A DNA stretch of 36,589 bases from assembly GCA_964525945.1 (NCBI GenBank), contig CAZGKX010000022.1:1-36589 (forward strand), read 5' to 3'. Every line of letters starts with the position of its first letter. The first letter of the stretch is position 1. The stretch is from CAZGKX01 sp964525945. Its GTDB lineage: Bacteria; Pseudomonadota; Gammaproteobacteria; Legionellales; Legionellaceae. Below, one piece after another: positions 22,291 to 30,429 of this stretch. The notes under the pieces are model-generated. The model did no database searches. It worked only from the letters and a program-made list of their open reading frames with translations, and was not told the DNA's origin. Both the position numbers and the translations under genes were made by a program.

Positions 22291-24378
22291 TTAGCTTGCA
22301 GCAGCTTTACGTTCTTTCTCTTTGGCAATGACTGCTTCAGATACACTGGTTGGGCAAGGAGAGTAGTGAGAGAACTCCATCGAGAATTGACCACGACCAG
22401 AGGTCATAGTGCGTAAGGTGCTGATGTAACCAAACATTTCTGAAAGAGGAACATCGGCTTTGATGCGTACGCCAGTTACGTTGGCTTCTTGGCCTGAGAT
22501 CATACCGCGACGACGGTTCAAATCACCAATAACATCACCCACATGATCTTCTGGGCTATAAACATCAACTTTCATGATGGGTTCAAGCAATTGAGGACCC
22601 GCTTTTGGCATCGATTGACGGAAAGCGCTTTTTGCCGCGATTTCAAATGCAATTGCCGAGGAGTCAACGGCATGGAAGCCACCGTCGTTCACGTCAATGA
22701 CAACATCCAATACGGGAAAACCTGCCAATACGCCAGAATCCATCATTGAACGGAACCCCTTCTCAATGGCTGGGAAGAATTCTTTAGGAACGCTACCACC
22801 CACACAAGATGTGGTGAACGTAAATCCAGAGCCTGGCTCACCTGGTTGGATGATGTAATCAATCTTAGCATACTGTCCAGAACCACCTGATTGCTTTTTA
22901 TGCGTATAACTGTCTTCAATTGATTTGGTGATGGTTTCACGGTAAGCAACCTGTGGTTGCCCTACGATCAATTCAACGCCATAAGTACGCTTTAGAATGT
23001 CCACTTTGATGTCAAGATGCAACTCACCCATACCGCGTAGGATGGTTTCACCTGAATCAACATCTGTTTCAACACGAAAGGTTGGATCTTCCGCAACCAT
23101 CTTACCAATGGCAATGCTCATTTTTTCAGTTGAGCTTTTATCTTTGGGCGTGACCGAAATAGAGATGACGGGCTCAGGGAAAACCATTGCTTCAAGGGTG
23201 CACTCGTGTTTTGGATCACATAGCGTATGACCGGTTTGAACGTTTTTCATGCCGACGATAGCAATAATATCACCTGCTTCAGCACTGTTTAATTCTTTAC
23301 GCTCATTCGCTTGCATCTCAACCATACGACCAACACGCTCAGTTTTACCCGTAAACGAGTTCAGGATGTTATCGCCTTTGTTCAATTTTCCAGAATAGAT
23401 ACGTACGAATGTTAGAGCACCAAAACGGTCATCCATGATCTTGAATGCCAAGGCACGGAAGGGTTCATCGGGAGAAACGATAGCGAATTCGCCGCTCGGG
23501 TTACCTTCAACATCGGTCAAAGGTTGCGGATTCACTTCATGCGGAGCAGGTAAATATTCAACAACAGCGTCCAACAAGAGCTGCATCCCTTTGTTTTTAA
23601 AGGCTGAACCACAATAAGTTGGGAAGAAAGCCAATTCGAGCGTCCCCTTACGGATGCAACGTTTAATGTCTTCTATCGATGGTTGCTCACCCTCAAGGAA
23701 GGCCATCATTAGGTCATCATCCATTTCAACTGCAGTTTCAATGAGTTGGTCGCGATACATTTCAACATCGTCAACCATATGGGCTGGCACGTCAGTGATC
23801 GTGTAATTCTCTGGCTGACCAGTTTCATCCCAAACGTAGGCTTTACGGCTTAATAAATCGACCACGCCTACAAAATTCTCTTCAACACCAATCGGCAAGG
23901 TCATGATCAATGGCTGAGCGCCCAATACATTTTTCACTTGTTCGGTGACTTTCAAGAAGTCAGCACCAATGCGATCAAGTTTGTTTACGAAAATCAAACG
24001 AGATACTTTTGAGTCATTTGCATAGCGCCAGTTGGTTTCGGATTGGGGCTCAACACCACCAGAACCGCAGAATACACCAATACCACCATCGAGCACCTTT
24101 AATGAACGGTATACTTCCACAGTGAAGTCAACGTGTCCTGGGGTATCAATGACATTGAAGCGAGTTCCTTTCCAGTGACAGCTGACTGCTGCTGATTGGA
24201 TGGTAATACCGCGTTCAGCTTCTTGCACCATGAAGTCGGTGGTTGATTCGCCTTCGTGCACTTCACCGATTTTGTGGATCATGCCGGTGAGCTTAAGAAT
24301 ACGTTCGGTTGTGGTGGTCTTGCCAGCATCTACGTGCGCGAAGATACCAATGTTTCTGTATTGGTTTAAATCGATCAT
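22291..24378 (-). CDS. fusA: Elongation factor G (EF-G2-like)
   Basis: A 695-residue translational GTPase that moves tRNA and mRNA through the ribosome. The G domain shows AHVDAGKTTTTE (about 14-25), the switch ERGITIQSAA, DTPGHVDF and NKLDR; domains II-V follow with GMGELHLDI and DLNRRRGMI. The opening YRNIGIFAHVDAGKTTTTER and phrases such as VFCGSGGVEPQSETNWRYAN match the second EF-G found in several gammaproteobacteria rather than the str-operon copy. In keeping with this, rpsL, rpsG and tuf are absent; the gene stands alone with its own promoter and terminator. A separate str-operon fusA should exist elsewhere. Whether it serves elongation or recycling cannot be told. Confidence 0.93.
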   Translation of the reverse strand: MIDLNQYRNIGIFAHVDAGKTTTTERILKLTGMIHKIGEVHEGESTTDFMVQEAERGITIQSAAVSCHWKGTRFNVIDTPGHVDFTVEVYRSLKVLDGGIGVFCGSGGVEPQSETNWRYANDSKVSRLIFVNKLDRIGADFLKVTEQVKNVLGAQPLIMTLPIGVEENFVGVVDLLSRKAYVWDETGQPENYTITDVPAHMVDDVEMYRDQLIETAVEMDDDLMMAFLEGEQPSIEDIKRCIRKGTLELAFFPTYCGSAFKNKGMQLLLDAVVEYLPAPHEVNPQPLTDVEGNPSGEFAIVSPDEPFRALAFKIMDDRFGALTFVRIYSGKLNKGDNILNSFTGKTERVGRMVEMQANERKELNSAEAGDIIAIVGMKNVQTGHTLCDPKHECTLEAMVFPEPVISISVTPKDKSSTEKMSIAIGKMVAEDPTFRVETDVDSGETILRGMGELHLDIKVDILKRTYGVELIVGQPQVAYRETITKSIEDSYTHKKQSGGSGQYAKIDYIIQPGEPGSGFTFTTSCVGGSVPKEFFPAIEKGFRSMMDSGVLAGFPVLDVVIDVNDGGFHAVDSSAIAFEIAAKSAFRQSMPKAGPQLLEPIMKVDVYSPEDHVGDVIGDLNRRRGMISGQEANVTGVRIKADVPLSEMFGYISTLRTMTSGRGQFSMEFSHYSPCPTSVSEAVIAKEKERKAAAS

Positions 24379-24416
24379 TAGGGCTCTTTAATAAGTTGAG
24401 TTAAAAATAGTGTTGC

Positions 24417-24475
24417 ATTATACAGTATTTTACTCAAAGTGTGAGCTCCTTTAAAAGGATTTATTTTCACTTTGA
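24417..24475 (-). promoter_or_regulatory. fusA promoter region with nested inverted repeats
   Basis: A perfect TATAAT (24417-24422, minus strand) lies 39 bases before the fusA ATG; no good -35 is seen. Just upstream, TCAAAGTG (24434-24441) pairs with CACTTTGA (24468-24475), and TCCTTT-A-AAAGGA is nested between them. This may be the end of the DUF7002-like transcript, an operator, or both. Confidence 0.5.
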
Positions 24476-24513
24476 AATTCGACCTAAAAAAGACGTTTGC
24501 TTGAAGCTAATAT

Positions 24514-25173
24514 TTAGTCAGTGGACGTTGAAGGCTTTGTTGCATCCGTACGATAGACGTCGACGACATAACGCGCAATATCAATGATCGAGCCACGAAC
24601 AGCTATTTCACGAATGTTGTCATAACCTTGGCGAAGCCTTCGCCATTCGCGGAAGGAGTAACGTTCTAAGGGTGTAAATGTTTTTAAGCCACGACGCGCC
24701 GCTTTTCGCAGGGTTGCACCAGAGTTAATGGGGGATAATTCGATCCGCTTCGCGTGGGCTTTAGCAAACTCAAGCGTATCTATGACGATAACCTCGCGTG
24801 TACGCTGTCGATTCAATTTGGCATGCAGATGATTTTGTAACGCTTTTGGGTTCGGCCAAAAAAATACCCGTGCATTCAACATTTGCAACCACTGTGCAGC
24901 AGTTAAATCATCATCTAAACATTTTAAGAGAGCACTTTCCGACAAAGGCCGATTATCGTTAAGGATGATTTGCCCGTATTGAGCATGTGTTAATGCTACT
25001 TCGCTACGTCGGGAACGAGTTTCAAGGTCAGCACGCACTGTTGTTTCGACTTGGAACAAATCCAAAATATGCGTGGTGGTCAAAAGCCCATGAAGCTTGG
25101 TGGTTTGCCAAGCTCCAGGTGTTGTCACATGGTATAAGGTGGGGCAACGCACTGCCAATTCTTCAGGTGACAT
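24514..25173 (-). CDS. DUF7002-like protein
   Basis: A 219-residue protein of a family known only from sequence. Visible conserved pieces are LYHVTTPGAWQTTKLHGLLTTTHILDLF at the start, the patch EVALTHAQYGQIILND, then LNARVFFWPN and ELSPINSGATLRKAARRG. The opening His/Thr pattern and the overall layout recall small ADP-ribosyltransferase-like or toxin-like folds, but I see no proof of catalysis. No signal peptide or membrane segment is present. It follows the Spy-like gene by 58 bases on the same strand. Confidence 0.75.
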   Translation of the reverse strand: MSPEELAVRCPTLYHVTTPGAWQTTKLHGLLTTTHILDLFQVETTVRADLETRSRRSEVALTHAQYGQIILNDNRPLSESALLKCLDDDLTAAQWLQMLNARVFFWPNPKALQNHLHAKLNRQRTREVIVIDTLEFAKAHAKRIELSPINSGATLRKAARRGLKTFTPLERYSFREWRRLRQGYDNIREIAVRGSIIDIARYVVDVYRTDATKPSTSTD

Positions 25174-25231
25174 GAACAGCCATATTTTTCATAAAACGAT
25201 AGTTTAAGGGGTGATTTCTCTCTAGACAACA

Positions 25232-25672
25232 CTAATCTTGCTCCTGACAATGTTTAAATTGAGCCGCCATTTTATCTTCTGATTTTTTCATCGCCTCTTT
25301 TAGCTGCATTTTTTGTGTCGGATTCAGCACCATAAAAATCTCGTTGGTGGTCTTTATTTTAACTTTGATCATTTGACCAATTAACGCTGATTTTTGGTCC
25401 ACCAAACCATCCAGGGTGGTCAGATCCATTTTTTCTGCATCCATGTGCTGACTAATTTGCTTGTCCAATATTCCTATTTGAGGGCCTATCTCTTGCATGT
25501 CCAATTTTAGTTTTGCCATGATAGGTTTTATTTGCTCTTTCTGAGCATCGACCAATTCTAATGAATTAATCATTTGTTTTAAACCATCACCACACCCCCA
25601 TTGATGCGCATAGACCGGTACGCTAAACATCAAAGAGCATGCTAGAGCCGTCATCCCTAAAAAGTTATACAT
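25232..25672 (-). CDS. Spy/CpxP-like periplasmic protein
   Basis: A 146-residue exported protein. The start MYNFLGMTALACSLMFSVPVYA is a signal peptide with a probable cut after YA. The mature part is almost all helix, with QKEQIKPIMAKLK and LNPTQKMQLKEAM, a variant of the LTxxQ motif shared by Spy, CpxP and ZraP. Such proteins bind unfolded proteins or metals in the periplasm and are often induced by envelope stress. Cys residues occur near the start and end. It follows the periplasmic cyclophilin by 54 bases, so both may belong to one envelope-folding operon. AAGGAA precedes the ATG. Confidence 0.75.
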   Translation of the reverse strand: MYNFLGMTALACSLMFSVPVYAHQWGCGDGLKQMINSLELVDAQKEQIKPIMAKLKLDMQEIGPQIGILDKQISQHMDAEKMDLTTLDGLVDQKSALIGQMIKVKIKTTNEIFMVLNPTQKMQLKEAMKKSEDKMAAQFKHCQEQD

Positions 25673-25726
25673 GATACGTTCCTTGTTGAGTTGATTTTAA
25701 TTTAATAAATCACCATGGCGGGCCTA

Positions 25727-26293
25727 TTATTTTTGTATGGTGATGCTTTGAATGACGACGGGTGTGGTGGGCTTATTTTGTGGTCCAGTAGCCACCTCGC
25801 TTATTTTATCCGCAATGTCTTGGCCTGCGATGACTTGCCCAAAAACATTGTAGCCACCTTCCAAGTTAGGGGTCGGTGCCACGGTGATAAAAAATTGGCT
25901 GCCGTTAGTGTTAGGGCCGGCGTTGGCCATCGCCAGCACACCTGGTTTGCTATAACTGACATTGGTGTTTTCATTGTCAAAGGCATAGCCCGGTCCACCC
26001 ATGCCATTGCCAAGCGGATCGCCGCCTTGAATCATAAAGCCCGGAATAACACGATGAAACGTTAAACCATTATAAAAAGGACGTTTGACCATCTCACCGG
26101 TGTTTTCATCTTTAAATTCTTTGGTGCCTGTTGCTAAACCCACAAAATTAGCCACCGTATTTGGCGCTTCTTTTGTGAATAATTCACATGTTATTTCACC
26201 TTCAGAGGTCTGGATGATCGCAGTTTCTGCATGGGTGGATAAGCTTACTGAGGTGAGTAATACACTGAGAAATAAAGGGATGGTTTTTTTCAT
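25727..26293 (-). CDS. ppiA: Periplasmic cyclophilin-type peptidyl-prolyl isomerase
   Basis: A 188-residue protein; ATG 26293 is chosen over the longer frame since GGAGAG precedes it and a signal peptide (MKKTIPLFLSVLLTSVSLSTHA) starts there. The cyclophilin core shows FTKEAPNTVANFVGLATG, FYNGLTFHRVIPGFMIQGGDP, GGPGYAFDNE, SKPGVLAMANAGPNTNGSQFFI and GGYNVFGQVI, including the catalytic Arg in FHRVIP. It speeds cis-trans isomerisation at proline during folding of exported proteins. Length equals that of PpiA-type enzymes. It is the first of four minus-strand genes. Confidence 0.92.
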   Translation of the reverse strand: MKKTIPLFLSVLLTSVSLSTHAETAIIQTSEGEITCELFTKEAPNTVANFVGLATGTKEFKDENTGEMVKRPFYNGLTFHRVIPGFMIQGGDPLGNGMGGPGYAFDNENTNVSYSKPGVLAMANAGPNTNGSQFFITVAPTPNLEGGYNVFGQVIAGQDIADKISEVATGPQNKPTTPVVIQSITIQK

Positions 26294-26519
26294 TGAAAGC
26301 TCTCCACGGGTGATTATAAGCATTAAAAAATCATATTTCTGCAAGCGGATCTCTGTGTCCATTCAATTCTTTCGACTGCAGTATAGCATACACGATTTTG
26401 GATGTTTTTTAACAGTAATTGTTACACGGAAAAACGAGCAATGCCGAGGGCATTGACGCATGGTGTGCGGTTTTAAATCCACATTTACATCGAGATATTA
26501 CAAGGCACATTGTTTTTTT

Positions 26520-26549
26520 TTGACACAAATCGGGGCGTCGTGTTAGGAT
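26520..26549 (+). promoter_or_regulatory. Sigma-70-type promoter of the ankyrin gene
   Basis: A perfect TTGACA (26520-26525) and TAGGAT (26544-26549) are 18 bases apart, 31 bases before the ATG at 26581. An AGGAAA ribosome site follows. Confidence 0.7.
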
Positions 26550-26580
26550 GCCGTTACCTTAGACAGACACAGGAAATGTT

Positions 26581-27477
26581 ATGTTCAACCCTATTCGTTC
26601 TTCAACACATCCCGATGTTAGCAAACATCATCAACAACAAAACATGCATATTGTCGCAGAAGTTCTCGGCATGACGTCCTATGGATGGCCAGAAAAAATA
26701 GAGGCTCATTCATGGTATTTTGACAAAACCGAACGAAAATTATGGGCGGCGTGCAGCAATGCAACAAATGCCCAGATGATAGCCAGTCAGATCCCACAGG
26801 ATTTTTCGCGTTTTTCAGCGGGTGTGGTTCAGAAAAATGGTGGTTTTTTCATTGTTCTCGCTTACCCAGATTATGCCACTTTATATAAAGAGTTAGCCAT
26901 TGAATGGACATTAAATTCAGGGATCTGTGCCGACCCAACGAAAATTTTTAAAACATTCGCCGCTCTAGACAACATCGGTATCCGAGACAGCGGACGGCAA
27001 ACCTCCATCATAAACGACATGAATCAACGCGGCATCTTGCAACCCGATCTCCCTGCTGCAACAGCTAACGAGGCACCTTTTGTCGATTTTTTTGAGTTAA
27101 GAAGAAACAACGCTTTGATTCGCAAATACATTGGCGTTTATCAAAATGTGCACGTGCCGATTCCTTACCAAACAATGGATCGACAAAAAATAATTGCAGC
27201 AACGCTACGCAATGCCGCACGCAATGGCAACTGTAATGACGTAACAAGTCTATTACCAGAAATCACAAATATTAATGCAACAGGACCTATCAATGGTATG
27301 ACGGCACTGCATAGTGCCGCCATTTACGCACATGACACAGGGGATGAAAGCTGTTTAGATCTTTTGGCAGGGCAACCAGGTGCAGATTTATCCATTAAAG
27401 ATAAAGCAGGGAAAACCGTCGCGATGTATCGTCATGAGGATGAGCAATCTCAAGCCACACGCACACATAGAAATTGA
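26581..27477 (+). CDS. Ankyrin-repeat protein of unknown function
   Basis: A 298-residue protein. Residues about 30-200 have no family I recognise; they include VLGMTSYGWPEKIEAHSWYF and a long middle region with FFELRRNNALIRKY. Residues about 200-285 fold as ankyrin repeats: ATLRNAARNGNCNDVTSLLP, then GMTALHSAAIYAHDTGDESCLDLLAGQPGADLSIKDKAGKTVAMY. There is no signal peptide or membrane segment, so it is cytosolic or secreted by a non-Sec path. In Legionellales, stand-alone proteins of this build are frequent Dot/Icm effector candidates; that is only an inference here. Its own strong promoter suggests a single-gene unit. Confidence 0.75.
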   Translation: MFNPIRSSTHPDVSKHHQQQNMHIVAEVLGMTSYGWPEKIEAHSWYFDKTERKLWAACSNATNAQMIASQIPQDFSRFSAGVVQKNGGFFIVLAYPDYATLYKELAIEWTLNSGICADPTKIFKTFAALDNIGIRDSGRQTSIINDMNQRGILQPDLPAATANEAPFVDFFELRRNNALIRKYIGVYQNVHVPIPYQTMDRQKIIAATLRNAARNGNCNDVTSLLPEITNINATGPINGMTALHSAAIYAHDTGDESCLDLLAGQPGADLSIKDKAGKTVAMYRHEDEQSQATRTHRN

Positions 27478-27561
27478 TCGTTTGTTTTGTTAGATAACTC
27501 AGATGTGTTGGCCATTCGCCCTAGAAGCTACGTCCAGTGGCTTGTCCGGGAGCTCGCTGGA

Positions 27562-27582
27562 TGCCGTGGATAAACCACGGCA
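27562..27582. repeat. Palindrome TGCCGTGG-ATAAA-CCACGGCA
   Basis: Perfect 8-base arms with a 5-base loop, in the 132-base gap between two convergent genes. It sits in a longer segment that also holds CCAGTGGCTTGTCC and GAGCTCGCTGGATGCC. Palindromes of this kind recur in Rickettsia, Coxiella and Legionella relatives, so it is probably a dispersed repeat that may also end transcription. Confidence 0.6.
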
Positions 27583-27609
27583 CGTGGGGCCTTTTAATGG
27601 AGTTGCCAT

Positions 27610-28620
27610 TTAAAGAATAAGTTCCCGTAACACACTGGTTGCATAAGCACCGGGAGTTAATTGAAAACGTAGACATAAACAATTTCCCTGCCACTGCCAA
27701 GAAAAATCGTCCACTTGCAGTCTATTCGCTCGGTAAGCACGCTCTAAACCTTGTTCGAGGCGTTCACACCACAATTCGAAACCTTGCAATGCTTGTTGTT
27801 GCACATTGAGGGCCTCCATTGCAATAAGTTCTTTGCCACGTCCCCATAGAACAGACGTAGGAGAAAGATCTTGTTCACTCACTCGCTTGGGAATCGTTTC
27901 GTCGAATGCATGGTAAGGAAAAATACTTTTCGATCCAGCCAGTTGCATCACGTCACCCACCAAAGCTTTGTTCCAATTTTCATGGGCTACGCGCGCGGAT
28001 AAAATGCGATTAAACAAAAAAGACCGCGCCGCAGAAAAATACATGCCTTTGAGAAAACGATCTTTAACGCGTTTTCCTTGCAACAGCATTTCTTCTGCTT
28101 TGCTAAGGTTTTGACCTTGATGACCAAAACGTTGTTGGCCAAAGTAATTGGGTACTCCATTTTTCTTAATGTGGTGCAGCCGCCTTTCCACATCATCGGG
28201 GGACGAAATTTCTCGCACCATTAAAGTAAATTGATTGCATTGTAAAGCACCAATTTTTAATTTTTTAAGATGGCGTTGGCTTTTTAAAACACGCCAGCCG
28301 GGACCTTGCAATTCATCGGCCTGGGCAATGTCTTCGCCTGGGCAATGCACCGACACCCACTGCGTGGTTAAAGCGTGTCGGTCTTTTAACCCTGCATATG
28401 AAATTTGCTTGCTGGGCTTGTTCAATAAACGTGCTAGTGCTTTCACCAATTCTTCAGTGTTTAAGCCACTTTTTTCAATGTGGAGAAAAAGATGCTCGCC
28501 CTCACCCGTTAATTCGAAGCCCAAGTGCTCCTCAACTTTAAAATCATCTGGAGACGCTTTGAATAGCCCAGACGCCAAAGGTTGAGAATAAGCAAAAGCG
28601 AAATTATTTAAATCATACAT
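27610..28620 (-). CDS. truD: tRNA pseudouridine(13) synthase TruD
   Basis: A 336-residue enzyme that converts uridine 13 in the D-arm of tRNA to pseudouridine. The catalytic aspartate is residue 80 in the motif YAGLKDRHA, the same position as in E. coli. Other family marks are DDFKVEEHLGFELTGEGEH near residue 25, NYFGQQRFG at about 155-165, and TPGAYATSVLRELI at the end. Length matches the family. No strong ribosome site is seen before the ATG at 28620; its promoter may lie in the 333-base gap upstream. Confidence 0.95.
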   Translation of the reverse strand: MYDLNNFAFAYSQPLASGLFKASPDDFKVEEHLGFELTGEGEHLFLHIEKSGLNTEELVKALARLLNKPSKQISYAGLKDRHALTTQWVSVHCPGEDIAQADELQGPGWRVLKSQRHLKKLKIGALQCNQFTLMVREISSPDDVERRLHHIKKNGVPNYFGQQRFGHQGQNLSKAEEMLLQGKRVKDRFLKGMYFSAARSFLFNRILSARVAHENWNKALVGDVMQLAGSKSIFPYHAFDETIPKRVSEQDLSPTSVLWGRGKELIAMEALNVQQQALQGFELWCERLEQGLERAYRANRLQVDDFSWQWQGNCLCLRFQLTPGAYATSVLRELIL

Positions 28621-28953
28621 CGGCGTGTTATTCTATTGTTTGAACATGAAAAGGATAGTATCTCACCTCTAACAATTTGAATAGAAATTTTCTACGCATC
28701 GATTGCTGAGCGCTTGTGACAAAAAGAGCTTTACACCTCCCTTCCAAAGGCAGGGCAAGAATTTATAGCTGCATGTCCATCACTGGATTAAGCTTGCAAC
28801 TGTTTCTGATATTAATCAAAACATACACATCCCTGGGAGCCAATCTAAACAACAAAAAGGATGGCATAGGATCATATTGATCTTTTTTTTACTATGAACT
28901 ACGCTTAATGAAGAGATAAGCGGTTTGAATGGATTTACATTTGGGGGACAAAC
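28621..28953. other. Gap of 333 bases without a gene
   Basis: No open frame, tRNA or strong hairpin is visible. It lies between the divergent starts of truD and the small exported protein, so it must carry both promoters, but I cannot assign -35/-10 pairs with confidence. A T9 run (28886-28894) is present 60 bases before the small gene. Confidence 0.6.
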
Positions 28954-29163
28954 ATGAAAAATTACATGCTCATATTATCAAGCCTTGCTTTGGCCAGCTC
29001 GTTGTTAGTAGGCACTGCCTATGCAGAACAAGTAGCGGGTGGTGGTGCAGGAGGAATAGTCATCGTGAATGAAAATGCTGCCCAAACGCCAACCGGTGGC
29101 GGAATTAAAGACTGTGTGCAATCTGGCAGTTGCGCGAAGACAGATGAACAAAAAAGACAGTAA
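28954..29163 (+). CDS. Small exported Gly-rich peptide, unknown function
   Basis: A 69-residue product; GGGGGA lies just before the ATG. Residues 1-24 (MKNYMLILSSLALASSLLVGTAYA) are a clear signal peptide, cut probably after AYA. The mature 45 residues begin EQVAGGGAGGIVIVNENAA, have a second Gly run (TPTGGGIKDCVQSGSC) and end with a charged tail KTDEQKRQ. The two cysteines, five residues apart, could form a disulfide. No family is recognised. A mature peptide this small and Gly-rich could be a bacteriocin-like or envelope peptide, but no processing or immunity gene is visible. Confidence 0.65.
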   Translation: MKNYMLILSSLALASSLLVGTAYAEQVAGGGAGGIVIVNENAAQTPTGGGIKDCVQSGSCAKTDEQKRQ

Positions 29164-29194
29164 CAAGATTGCAGTTTTTTAGATACCGTTGAGA

Positions 29195-29219
29195 AAGGCC
29201 TTTCATTTGAAAAGGCCTT
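29195..29219 (+). terminator. Hairpin after the small exported peptide gene
   Basis: AAGGCCTTT (29195-29203) pairs with AAAGGCCTT (29211-29219) across a 7-base loop, 32 bases past the stop. A T-run lies before rather than after it, so it is a weak terminator call. I see no gene between here and 29462. Confidence 0.45.
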
Positions 29220-29461
29220 CGAATACCCCACGCGTCCTGACAACTCGAAGCAAGCTAAAAACATCTGATATAGACACCGGGAAAGTAACAAATTGCGTCA
29301 ATGATTTAATGCAGGCTCAACAATCGCATATTAATGCATGGAAAATTTGCCCCTTCTTCACAGCACATTTGTGCGCTCGACGCATGAATTATGGACTTTT
29401 GCTCCCATTGTTTAAATTTGATCTATAATTAATTCATTAGATTAAAATACAGGCGCCCATC

Positions 29462-30295
29462 ATGACCACAAAAAATGAGGAAGAGGATGAATTATACAAC
29501 CCGATGCATGGGACCTATACTCCTCCGATATTGCCAGACAGCATGCCAAGAGAGCGAGTCATTGCTCAAAATAGCCCTGCTCAAAAGCCAGGCAGCTCCA
29601 CCCCCACTGTCGTAGAATTAAGTGACTTAAAAAACAATTATACTCTAACGCGTCAAGAGGCAGAGCAAATTCTAATTCAAGATCCTGGCACCGGTAAACC
29701 CATTTATCTTTTTAATTATTATTTGCAACAAATAAAAGCTGAAGGAGTGCAACGACGGTCTGACTCGATGTATGGTAATAACAAAGACGTACAAAGCGAT
29801 ATAGAACGGCTTTACCAAAAAATGGAAAACACCGCCCCTGAAGATGACATCAAAAAATTAATCAGAGAGCATTTAAACACACGAGATCTGAACAGTAGCG
29901 CTACATTTACTCAACAAGAATTTTGGAAAAGCGTCCGCTCTGCCCTGAATGAAAAATTGCAATTCCAACCCAAGGAAACCCTAAGAGCCACAACTTATGA
30001 CGTTGATGAACAAAAAAGACAAAAATCCCAACTAAAAAACAACACCTTTCTAGGAAAGATTAGTGGGCAAATGGGTTTACGCCAATCGGATGATATCATC
30101 GACTACCGAAGCGATAAGGCCCGTGCCAATCCTTTTTTCGACGATATCGCAGAGGGCCATACCAAATTAGAAATGGACATCGAGGCTCGCTCAACATCCA
30201 TTAAAAATAGATTAGGAGAAATAACCGGGCGAACAACGCCACTCACTGACGTGTCTGACTCTGACGAAGAAAACACTTCCTTAAAAAACAGTTGA
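29462..30295 (+). CDS. Charged low-complexity protein of unknown function
   Basis: A 277-residue hydrophilic protein with no signal peptide or membrane segment. The first 60 residues are proline-rich and probably disordered (YTPPILPDSMP, QKPGSSTPTV). Residues 60-190 look helical, with YTLTRQEAEQILIQDPGTGKPIYLFNYYLQQI and DIKKLIREHLNTRD. The end is acidic and Ser/Thr-rich (TDVSDSDEENTSLKNS). I do not recognise a family. Composition and acidic tail recall translocated effectors of Legionella relatives (E-block-like tail), which is inference only. A TATAAT lies 33 bases upstream (29424-29429), without a good -35. Confidence 0.7.
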   Translation: MTTKNEEEDELYNPMHGTYTPPILPDSMPRERVIAQNSPAQKPGSSTPTVVELSDLKNNYTLTRQEAEQILIQDPGTGKPIYLFNYYLQQIKAEGVQRRSDSMYGNNKDVQSDIERLYQKMENTAPEDDIKKLIREHLNTRDLNSSATFTQQEFWKSVRSALNEKLQFQPKETLRATTYDVDEQKRQKSQLKNNTFLGKISGQMGLRQSDDIIDYRSDKARANPFFDDIAEGHTKLEMDIEARSTSIKNRLGEITGRTTPLTDVSDSDEENTSLKNS

Positions 30296-30337
30296 ATGCT
30301 AAAACGCTCTCGATTGAGTATCACATCCTTCACCACC

Positions 30338-30359
30338 GGAATTTATGTATTTAAATTCC
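30338..30359 (+). terminator. Probable terminator after the charged protein gene
   Basis: GGAATTTA (30338-30345) and TAAATTCC (30352-30359) form an 8-base stem with a 6-base loop, followed by a T-rich stretch (ATTCATTGTTTCATTTT). The stem is A/T-rich, so strength is doubtful. Confidence 0.4.
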
Positions 30360-30429
30360 ATTCATTGTTTCATTTTAAAACTAATTAATGTTACCATGCA
30401 CTTCGTATCCACACTGGTAAAATGCTGCC

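Noticed and set aside
29189..29428. 79-codon open frame after the small exported peptide gene
   Set aside because: Starts at a TTG inside a hairpin, has no ribosome site and no coding-like sequence; taken as chance.
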